In this document: piece after piece, positions 11,301 to 23,300 of the stretch
Numbering within the stretch: position 1 is the stretch's first letter
How the letters are laid out: each line of letters starts with the position of its first letter
DNA from: Diadema setosum
Lineage: Eukaryota; Echinodermata; Echinoidea; Diadematoida; Diadematidae
Length of the DNA: 64,000 nt
Assembly (NCBI GenBank): GCA_033980235.1
Contig: CM067064.1
Location: 3,937,001 to 4,001,000 of the forward strand
Direction of reading: 5' to 3'
The notes under the pieces: generated by a model
What the model was told of the DNA's origin: nothing
Seen by the model: only the letters and a program-made list of their open reading frames with translations
The model's database searches: none
Translations under genes and position numbers: made by a program

Positions 11301-14300
11301 TGGCCGTGCCATAAACTCCACTGAAGAAGGTCAACTCGATGCCTTGCGACAAATGGCGGGAGCAACAAAAGAATAGAACCATTCCATTTCTTTTTCTTGT
11401 TAATGTTAAGAGAACTATTTGGAGTACGTTTATATTCATAAACTACGTATCAAGGATTTGTCACTTCAACAGGAAAACTGTTCTTTAGAGATACCACATG
11501 AATCACAGTGAGCTGCCTGGTACATATATCGAGTTGCTACATACTACCTATTTGCCTAGGACAATTGAAACCCATTGCCGGACAAGTGAAATGACTGGAA
11601 ACTAGCTTGTTAACAATATGAAGTCTCTGTCTAATTGCCCATTTGGGCAAGTCGAGAGAATTTTCTTTTGTCAAGCCCTCTGTATACTGGTTAAAACCGA
11701 GTACCATTTATACGCCGACACACACACACTGACAATGATGATTGTAACTCCTGCCATGCCTATTACTATGACAGGATTATGTTATGGGAACAAAACCTGG
11801 TGTATTCAATAATCTATGAAAAGATAAATAAAAATGGAGCATTAGAAAATAGGTCGAGTTTTGAAATTAATTGTGGACTAGAGACATCAATGTTTTCAGC
11901 CAGAGAAGAACTGATGCATAGTTTTATCCTGTGTGTGACCTGTTTGTAGTCAGAGTCAGTATGCAACCACACACTGAGAACTCTACGGATTGCTCATAGA
12001 TTTGGTTTAGTGCCAGAGTATTTCATATCAATCATTTCTGTCGTTGTAAAAAGAGACCAAAGACAAGAAATTTCCTCACCTGTGTAGAAGTTTGTGATGC
12101 TCAGCATTAACATCTCTTTGGTAAAGAGCAGCTTCACTGACCGCACTGTTTAAAATGAAAATGAAATGAAATGGGTGAATATCTGGGATTCCTTTCATCA
12201 TGTTGAACTTCTGCTGATTTCATCTTTCCATTCAACACTGCTTATGGCATATCAAAAGTACTGAATTGTTGTTTCTGACCAATCACTCCACTACAATAAA
12301 CATTGCCAAGTGTATTGGGAAGGGAGAATTGAACCCTGAAGTCAAAAACTTCACTGTACTCAAAGTCAGTCTGAGAAATGGTCTAGTGATACAAAAATAT
12401 CTAGCTTAGGATACTATAGCCGGGTTCACACGTACACCAATTAGCGGGATACAAATCTCGAGATTTGCATCGCAATCGTCATCCCGAGTTTTTTGCACCT
12501 GTGGACAGAAAAAACCCGAAAATTAGCGGGATAAGCATCGCGATGCTAATCATAAGAAATCTTGCGCTGGTTCGTCAATTAGCGGGATAATTGGCCCCGC
12601 GCTGGTACGTGTGAATGGTCGAGATTAGAATCTCAAGTTTTTATATCCCATCATGCAATGCGCACATCACAACAGCGGGGCCTCTGCGAAGAGGTCCTTC
12701 CCCTCTTTGGAGCACAACAACAACAGAGTGCGAACCACACCACTGACGCGTAAAAGACAATGGACAAAGGTAAGTGCGCGCAGGCAGTGATAGAGAAGGG
12801 CGCTGCGTGACCCAGTTTGCAGGCTTTGCTGTTATCTCTATCGGCAATTAGCGGGATAATTCAGTACGTGTGGACGCTCGCCAAATTAGCGGGATACCGA
12901 TCGCGATCGCTATCCCGCTAATTTGGTACGTGTGGACGCTCGCAAAAAAACTCGGGATGTGGATCGCGATTGTCATCCCGCTATTTTGTACGTGTGAACC
13001 CGGCTATTGTCATCAAAATTCACGAATACTTCTCAACTCTCCATCCACCCATCAAATTGTTTAAAATCTTTTCATTTCATCTATTTTTGAAGACCAGTTA
13101 TTTGACTGAGATTTTTTTTAATTTTAAAGGTAGTAATTTGACTAAGATTCATGGAAAAATGGTCCAGTATGACAAAGAAAATCTTGTGGCATCAAGTAGC
13201 AAGAGCCCACCATCAGCTGTGGCCATCTACTGTATATGCCAAATATTTTGTGAGGTTTTTATTTTTGCGAACTTCGCGAGTCAGGTGCTATTTGCGAAAT
13301 TACAGACACGCGAAAATAATGACTCTGATCACAATATGAATGTGATACACACGTATATATTTCTCCATTCCATACAGTAGTCCATGATCGCAAATTTAAC
13401 CACTCGCGAAATCAGCGAGAAGTGCCGATTACCGAAAATTTAGACTCGCTAAATATATGGTGTATAAAGTACTTACCAAAAGCACCCAAGGCATCCCGGA
13501 GGTTTGCTCTGCTCTCAGATGACTCTCTGCAGGAGGAGGAGGAAGAGAGACCGGTTTTAAAGGGATGGTATAGTAATGGTGGAGATGAGAAATGGGCTTT
13601 TTACTTTTTGCAAGATATCAAGAAACCAATTGTAAAATAGTACAGACCATACCATTCTAAGAGGAATTCAAAGTTTATTTGATGAAAATCGGTTTTGAAA
13701 TGGCCGGGACATCCAAAAACAAAGTAAAACAAAGTGGTTGGAATAAAAGGTGGGTCCCACCTTTTATTAGTATTGCTCTGTTTGGGGTATTTCAGCCATT
13801 TCAAAACCAATTTTCATAAAAAGAACATTGAATTTCTTGTGGAATTATACGCTCCTTCATATTTCATGAGAGGTTTCTCATTATCTCACACAAAAATGCT
13901 AGAAACCTGAAGTTAGGCCTCAACCAAAACTATACGATCCCTTTAAGGAGAGGAAGATGGAGACGGATGTCAGGATTAGGGATGGGAGGAGGAGCAGCAT
14001 GGGGGAATGGTTCAGTCATTGTCATCATTCAGCATCAGACAAACACGACACGAATAGAAGTTCTGTGGTACTGTGGATGTAAGGCTCTGGATTTGTAAAC
14101 AGATGGATCTGGGGTTCAAATCATCCCCGGGATATTCATCCTTGGGCAGGATGCTTTGCTCACAATGTGCACACTACCTCTTGACCCAGGTAGGTACATA
14201 ACTGGGTACCTTGCAACACTGGGATAATAAGAGCGGTACAGCCCTATTGGAGAGGTGTAAACACTACAGCGGGTACCCTGAGTAAATAAGGCCATATTAT

Positions 14301-17300
14301 TATATGTCTGAATATCTTGATATGTGGTTGCACCTGGGCCCCTGACTTAAAGAGGAAGTCTTCTATTCATAGATAGTAAACAAAGGAGATGATGCACATA
14401 GCATGAATTTCTTATGACTTTATCGTTGAATTCAAATATATATTTCTGCAAAGTGTTACGATTCAGGGTAGGGTTATTTATAATTGCAGGTTAGGTAGAT
14501 AGACAACCCAAGAATATAAAACATGAAGCAATGCTAGCAAGTACAGACAATTAGAGACATATCATACAGTGAGAAAAGCTAATATGGAATACTCTTCAAA
14601 TATTCATGTTTTCAACCATTGGCAAGTGCAAATCTCAAGTAGAGGTGCTTGCTTACTCAAACTCCTGAATTTGGGTTGGTCCCTGCAACTCCTCCGGAGG
14701 TTTCACGAGGAGAAGAAACGTCAGCACTCCAGCGCCGCTCACAGCAGTCAAGACAATGAACACGGTGACTCGCACCTTGGCTAATGTATAACGACAATCA
14801 AAATTTTTCCTATTGATGTGGTTTGCTCAGCAGAATGGACAGCTCATGCACTCTGAAAAGCATTCATGTAACATCAGACACTCGGCACACTGCACTCTTG
14901 CAGTAAGGCTGAAAATATTATTCATTGAGGAAGTAATGCTTGCTAATATTCAGGTTAATCTCGCTGTAAATACATCAAAATATGCAAGTTGTCATCTTGA
15001 GGCTACAAGGAATTAGTATCTCATTTGAACATTACCCCAGACCTCACACTTAACTGTAAATAAATGGTAAGACAACTATCTACACATTTGACCCATATTT
15101 CACAGTACATTTTATGTCCTGGGGAATTTTGCTGCCAGATGTTGGCATTTCAATAGTTGCATATCTTGTATTGGAGAAAGATTATAGTAATAGTTATATT
15201 CATTAAGTCTGTGTAAAAGCTGAAAGAAGTTTATCAATTAAAGCATTATAGCCATTTGAAACAGAGACAAAATTTTCAATCTTCTGATCTGAAATAGGAA
15301 TTTAAGACTCAGGGGACTCTTGAAAATATCTACAACTGAAAAAAAAAAGGTTATAAAAGAACAAAGGGCTCGAATGAAATATTCAATTCTGTCTTATAAA
15401 ATACTAACAGTAAAGAGTATAAATTCTTTAAAAAAAAAACATAAAGAAGGGGGGGGGGGGGGGAGATAGTGCACCAAGCTACAAAAATGGTTTTCTGGGA
15501 TGTAAGAGGTCATTTGGTGTATTTCTACTGAACGATAAGAATTTGAAGTGATGCGGGGTAACACCTCAAATTTTTTTCACATTAGAAACCCATCAAGTAG
15601 TGGGTGATGAATAGTAATGCAAAGTGATCCATTGTCAGCCTTTTTAGGTGGTCAATGGAAAGATTTGTAGAAGAAACAGATCAGGTAATGATATTTGCGG
15701 TGTGCCTGAAGTCTCAAATTCTTATTGGGAGAGTTTGCACATTCTACTGATCAAAAGGCAGTGCATGTGCGACCTGGTCTGTGACCTACACATGTAACAA
15801 CACATTTTCCTCGGTCATTGCATTTTGCACGTTCATCACCCACATCACCATGTTGCCCAGTGAAAACAGTTTGGGTAGTACATGTAGTAAAATGTGAGGT
15901 GACGCAGACTTGTGACACAATTTCAGTGATGCAAGGTGATATAGGTGTTCAGTAGAAACATGCGCAATGCTAACCCGTAAAAGATTAGTATATAAATAAT
16001 GAAATCCCGAATGTTTATGTGTGCAATGGACAGAATATATCATGAGGTGAAAGATGAAATGATCCATTAGATGAGGCACAGCCGAGTTGAATGGATCAAC
16101 AATTTCATCTTTCATCGAATTAAATATTCTGTACATTGCACGAATGAAAAACATCTATTATATATATATATATATATACACCTAAAATAGATCCTTGTCA
16201 ATTGAAGTTTTATGAATTTAGAAACAAGAGAGAATGTGCGGCATCAGATGGAGAGCTACAGTGCTCACTGGACACTTAACGCCAGCGTGCTGTCTCATAC
16301 ACACTGCATCAAGCGCTTTACATGCATAGTGTGCTGAGCTCTCAGCAATGGAGCAAATCGTATGGATCCAAGATTGCAGGGTAGATGGAGCCACACTTGC
16401 ACAAATGATGATGTAATAGTAAAATGGGAAAAATGATCAATAGCGAACAACTAATCAAATGACAAGGATCTTTAGGTGTTAATTCCAAATATACTTGGGC
16501 AGGTGTCTATGGGAAATGCCTGTTAAAGCAAAACCAGCTCATCTTGAACGGGTTTATTTACTTGAATGCTGCACTGACTTACTGGTAATATCATCCTTGC
16601 CCTTCATTTCAAGGAAGAAGAACAGATTGCCAAAGAGCAAACTGCACTGTAACATGGCCCAGAAGAGACCGCTGTTCCTACCCATGGTCTCCTGACTGGA
16701 GTTCATGGTCAGGAAATTCCCTTGAGCTGTCCAGATGACTGTAAAGAAGACAAAAGTTTACACTAATATGATTCTTCATTTTTGTACCCCAGGTATAAAT
16801 CTCAAGGGAATTTGTGTGTGTGTGTGTGTGTGTGTGCATTATGTGCTGCATGAGTACAGCATGGGAGTTTTGATTATTTTGCTAGAAATATGACGTGCCA
16901 TGTTACAACCTCATCGCATAATAAATATATGAATACATATTTGGCAACCCCCCCCCAAAAAAAAAAAAAAAAAAAAAAAAATGGAAACTTTGATATCCTT
17001 TGTTTTTGTTTTTTCTTCATTTCTTGTTTTGGTAATGGGCAGAACTCTGTGTACAGTCTATATATGTAATAATATTGATGATACTATTTCTGTATACAGA
17101 TATATCCATATCTTAATATTTCCCTATTCATTGGAAAGTGTTCTCTTTTTTGTGTAAATGTGCAATATGCAAATATGTTGTTGTGTATGCAAATATGAAG
17201 CTAACAATTTTAATCCTTCAAAGAGACGCACAACACATGCCAATCAAACTGCCATTATGCTGAAATAGACGAACAGCTCGTAAAAAGAAAACTACTGAGT

Positions 17301-20300
17301 GAGACAAAACAATACAGGAACAAGACATGTATTTAACTATATACCTGTGTACCTGGAAGGAAATGTGTAAATTTCAACCTGTGTACCTGAAGGATATGTG
17401 TAAATTTCAACCTGTGTACCTGGAAGGAAATGTGTAAATTTCAACTCTGGAAAAGCCATCCACATCAAGCTTGCTCATGGATGATACTTCAGTCCCACCT
17501 GTAAGTTTCCATGTATCCTTCTAGGACCTGGATGTTTTTTATCTCTATGCACTTGATTTACCCACATCTGGCTTTGATATTGGGATCTCAAACAACTTGA
17601 AAAGCTTAGCATTGAAACCCTGATATACTGTTGGATTTCAGATTTAGATCAAACTATTTTAATAGTTGTACGTCACTAGGACCCCCCTACAAAGTACAAT
17701 GGCTACTGGTGGTGATGATTCAGCAGCTCCAAGCATTATCTCTGACAGTGTGATTGATAGTAGACAGTCACAAAATTGCCATGCTCACAGTCAAACTCCA
17801 TGTATTGGACCATGCAGAACCATCTATAATGAGGCAACTCGCAAAGTAGATATGCTGCAGTGTAGCTCTTGCCTAGGGTGGATGTGTTTCAAATGCCTAC
17901 CATACACAAAGACTGAAAAGAAAATGCTCAGTAAACCAGAAATTCAGTGGAGATGTACAACTTGTCTAAAGCAAACTCCACAACTGCCATCACAGGACAC
18001 TACTGATATGACGGGGCTAGGCAGCATAGAGTATAAGCTGGATAAAGCTTTGGAATTGTTCACCAACAGCTTTACAGATCTCTCTAAAGAAATGGAAAGG
18101 AAAGCAGACGGTGAAGTAGTTGAATCACTTCGCAAGGAACTCTCTGATGTACAGACAGAATTAAAGGAGCTGAAAGATAACCAGCAAAAAACTATTGACA
18201 GAAAGCTTGACTCATATGTCTCAGAGCTAAAGGCAAGAGAGGAAAGAAAGCTCAACGTCATTGCTTTCAATATCAGTGAAAGTGAGAGCGCTGATGGCAT
18301 GACAAGAAAGAAAGAGGACACAGAGCTTGTACAGGTAATTCTAACCCAGATTGAGACAATGCCTGTTGAGATAACAGACTGTAGGCGCCTTGGATCTTAC
18401 AACCGAGAGAAGGCTTCATCAAAGCCCAGACCACTGCGATTGAGTGTTGGATCACAAAATCAGAGAGACACTATTCTAAAGGCTGCCCATAAACTGAAAA
18501 GCTGCAATGAAACCAAGGATATTGTCCTCAGAAAAGATCTCACCCCTCTGCAGCATGATGAGGAAAAAAACTTAAGGAAGATTTGGCAAGAAAAAAAAAG
18601 GCAGATTTGACACACAAAGGAGATATTCATGCCAAGTGCATAAGAAGAAATGGGAAAGTCATCAACATATGGTCCTACCTGGACACTGTCAACCTAACCG
18701 CACCACAAGAACCCAACAGGATCAATCAAGAGGAAGAAATACAACCCATAGTGGATCTGCAGAGCAAGCAGCACTTCCCAGATCTCGAGGAGTAGTCACT
18801 GAGCGAGATTTTTCCCTGCACCTGCACAGCACAACCTGAAATGTATATGTATACACCAACGCTGATACTTTACTAAATAAGCGACACGAGTTAGAGGCAC
18901 ACATCTCTTTGCACAACCCTCACATTATAGGAATCACAGAAGTGAAACCAAAAAACTCATGATATGAGTTAATGCCAAGAAAAATCCACTTGGACGGCTT
19001 CCAACTTTTCCACAATCTTCACGAAGAAGGACGAGGAGTGTGCCTGTATGTGCATTCATCTTTAAAAGCAGAGAAATTTCGCAAAATGGGAGGAGAAGCC
19101 TTCAAAGATGCAGTGTTTGCAGAGATTTCATTGTCACACTCAAAACTCCTCGTTGGTGTGGTTTATAGGAGCCCAGGAAGTACTGATACAGCAAATGATG
19201 AGTTATATACACTAGTAAGAGACTTTGGTTCTTGTGGAAACTATGACAAACTCCTCCTTGGGGATTTTAACTTTACAGAAATAGACTGGGAAATGGAGTC
19301 ATGTAGCAGAGGACCAAATCATCCTGCAAATAGATTTCTAGAAGCCACAAGGGACGCATTCCTCATACAGCATCAACACCAACCAACTAGACATCACACT
19401 GGTCAGCAGTCGAATACACTAGACCTCGTGTTCACAAATGAGGAGGACATGATATCAGGCATTCAAACAACAGCAGGAATAGGTAAGAGTGACCACTGCA
19501 CTCTCATTTTTTACATCACAGGAAAGAAATCGTTGGGAAAGATAACCCTGTAAAGTATCTGCATTCGAAGGCAGACGACAGTATGATAGAGAAACTGAGT
19601 GACATTGACTGGAAAGGAGAATTTTCTTCCAAAACAATGGACAATGCATGGAATTTCTTGAAAGATAAGGTGTTAGCGATTTTCGACAGATACACTCCCA
19701 AAAAAGCTGTTAGAAAAGGACAATATAAGAAACCATGGATGGATACAGCCACACTAGCAAGTGTCAAGAAGAAACACCAGCTTTATAGACGATGGCAACG
19801 GACAAGGACAGAAGAGGACTGGAGAATATACGCTCGAGCAAGAAATCAAGCAAAACGGACCTGTAAGAAGGCAGTGAAAAGACTAGAGAAAAACATAGCT
19901 TCTGGAGTCAAGCAGGATCCAAAAGCCTTCTGGTCTTATGTGAAGACTAAAACCACAGGCCGAGAAAGTATTGCCAGTCTCATTAAGCCAGATGGAACTA
20001 CCACAGAAACAGACACGGAGAAAGCTCAGGTGTTGCAAGACTTTTTCATAAGTGTTTTCACCAAAGAAGACATGCAGAAAATGCCGGCACCTCTAGAAAT
20101 TAACTTTGAATCAGCACTGACAAACTTTGATATCTCACCAACAGATGTTTATGAGCTGCTAAAGAAACTGAAGCCAAACAAATCTCAAGGACCAGATGGA
20201 CTACATCCACATTTACTTCAGAAGTTAGAAGGCGTTCTTGATGTACCACTTGCGTTCCTGTTCAAGATGAGTCTAGAAAAGGGTGAATTGCCTCTTGATT

Positions 20301-23300
20301 GGAAGTCAGCTAATGTTACCCCAATCTTCAAAAAGGGGAACAAACAGGAGAGCAAGAACTATAGACAAGTGAGCCTTACATACGTTGTATGCAAGATTTT
20401 GGAGTGTATGGTGAGAAAACAAATAATGGAACATCTGTTAACAAATGAGATGCTGTACATCAACATGGATTTATTGCTGGTCGTTCCTGCACTTAATGAC
20501 TGGACACATGTACTGGAAGATGGAGGTAATATTGATGCCATTTACATGGACTTTATGAAAGCATTTGACTCTGTACCACATCTCCGACTACTGCAGAAAG
20601 TTGAATCCTTTGGTATCCATGAACAGGCTCTGAGGAGCATTTCTAGTTGGAAGAAGACAAAGAGTAGTAGTAAATGGTCAGCAGTCGGAATGGTCATCAG
20701 TACACAGTGGAATTCCGCAGGGAAGCATACTCAGGCCGCTGTTGTTCCTGATGTATATTAATGACCTTCCCAATACTATTGAGTCTGGAATCAAGCTTTT
20801 TGCAGACGACACTAAACTTTATGCTAGAAGCGACACCTTTGAAGATTCTCAGAAATTGCAACTTGATCTGAATAAGATGCAGAAATGGGCAGAGGAATGG
20901 CAGCTTAGATTCCATCCTGACAAGTGCACGGTGTTTAAGATAGGCAGGTCACCCTCAAGTCATGAATATTGCATGAAAAGTGGCAATGAAACAGTAACCC
21001 TGAAAGAATCTGAAGTGGAAAGAGACCTCGGAGTGCTTGTAGATTCTAAGCTGTCCTTCAGAGATCACATCTCCCAGGCTGTGTCCAAGTCCAACAAACT
21101 ACTAGGGGTGATACGAAGAGCTTTCATAAACACTGATGAGGACACCTTCAAACTTCTGTACAGAGGACTTGTGAGTATGGATCAGTAGAGTATGGTCAAG
21201 CAGCATGGTCACCGTACAGGATTGGTGAACAGAGGAGACTTGAAAATGTCCAGCGTAGGGCCACAAAGACGGTACCAAGTTTGAAGGACATACCCTACAA
21301 AAGCCGGTTAAGACGCCTCAAATTACCAACGCTTATCCATCGCAGAAGGAGAGGTGATATGATCAATGTTTACAAGTATGTCCATGGCTTATATAACACT
21401 GACACTGACCTGCTACATCTTAACAATGAAGACAGAACACATGGTTACATTCGCACACCTTGATGTTAGAAAATTCTTCTTCTCAAATAGAGTGGTGGAA
21501 TCATGGAATAAGCTACCGGAAGAGGTAGTCAGTGCCCCATCTGTGAACTCCTTCAAAAACAGACTAGACAACTACTGGAAAGAATTACCATCTGTATATG
21601 ACCCTGCAGGATACTAACAGATGTCTGGAATTCTCTCTCTCCACACACACACCTTGCCATAGAACCACTCATAATTGAAAGATTGATTCAAATGACTACC
21701 AATCGATCGATGAACAGGCCCGGACCTACTAGCATCGATGGATTAAAGTAAAGTGAAGTAAGTAAAGTATACATACAGATATCTGACAGTGGTGCACATA
21801 CCCGCAGCAGCGATTCCAAGGAGTGCAGACAAAGCGAAGATCACCCCTGGTATTGGATGGAAGAATGAAGCAACGAAGCCTGTGTAGACCACAGCACTGG
21901 CAAGCATCGACCATTTGGCTCCGAGTAGGGCCACCACAGACGGCGCTATCCAATTTGCAAATGCAAATACAGCGTATATGATGGCAAGGCTGTTGTAGCC
22001 GACGCCTGGTAACTGTGCATGGTTCAATATATCTGTCTGTAAAGGGAGAAGAAAGGGGAACAGAGGGAGGGGGAGAAAGAAAGGAGAGTTACAACGAGGA
22101 AGAGAATGGTTTTCACTGAAGTGATGACTAAAATATCGCCAATACAATCTTTTGTCTGCAAGTAAGAGGAATATAATGTACAACATAATTCTGTGTCATT
22201 CATTTTAGGGGCTGCGTATGCGCGTAAAACTTTATACTTAGCATTCTTTGGAGTCATTTTGTCTATGAATGCCAAGAATTCAGCAACGTGTTTACAACCC
22301 ACTTCTTTGGGCAAAGTAGCACATTTAAGAATGTGAGATTAAATAGGGTAAGCTTGTATTTCTTACAAATGCATTGATCATGCACATTTCCCCGACTATA
22401 CACAGTGGTTCAGCTTTACAATTCATCCTTGAACTTTTACACTGTCTGGTCACGCAAACATTTGATAAAGTCTTTTGGAAGTGAATATTGGGAAATTACA
22501 ATTCACAATAAATGTATAATCATGGTGCCACTTACAAGGAAATGGAAAACTTCAAAAAATTTAAGTAAAAATCGACTTTGGTTATAAAACAGTCATTGCA
22601 ACTACAGGAATATGTTATACTCTAAGGCCAGAATTCACGAAGGTGGTACAAATGAAATCATGGTTTAAACAATGGACAAAAACCATGGAGCACCAAGTGT
22701 CGCACGGAATATTTCTTTACGAAATTGGTCATTTCGTCAACAAAATGACTATTTCTTTAATTAAATTATCATTTCGTGGACGAAATGTTCATTAGTTACA
22801 AAATGTTGTCATTTCGTCACAAAATAATCATTTCATCGACGAAATGACTGATTTCGTAACGAAATGTTCCATGCGACACTTGGCGCTCCGTGGTTTTTGT
22901 TCATGACCATGGTTTAAACCATGGTTTCATTTGTACCACTTTCGTGAATTCGGGCATAAATGATACAATGAATGGATGATGGCTGTTAGTGTTATTGGTA
23001 AATTTGTAACTCTGAAGATGAAATAAGGCACATTATTCTCAATGAAAGGTTCATTTTTTTGAAACACACAAATTCTGAGAAGAAGTTATAGATCTAGTGT
23101 ATATGTATGATCATGCACATGAAACTGACATCTGGGGGTCTACATGTAACAGTTTAAATTTGTTCATTCCAAAATGGAAAAAAAAAAGATGGGTAAAGTT
23201 TAAATTTAAGAGTTCTAACTTCTACAGTAGGTTGTACTCACGAACCTTCAGCTTCAGAGTTATGAACCCCATTTCACTCTCGGATTAACGATCCTTTGGC

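Larger units (their letters stand above)
17699..21765 (+). mobile_element. Decayed CR1/L2-type non-LTR retrotransposon
   Basis: Nearly full-length LINE inserted in MFSD11 intron 2, antisense to the gene. ORF1 (17699-18795) has a PHD-type zinc finger, a coiled coil and an RNA-binding-like domain. ORF2 (about 18843-21617) has an APE-type endonuclease and a reverse transcriptase. The 3' end runs into 'aaagtaaagtgaagtaagta', a short-repeat tail typical of CR1/L2-group elements. At least five frame disruptions or stops show that this copy is inactive. Clade assignment rests on the PHD ORF1 and the 'FADDTKLY' motif and should be confirmed by phylogeny. Confidence 0.88.
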
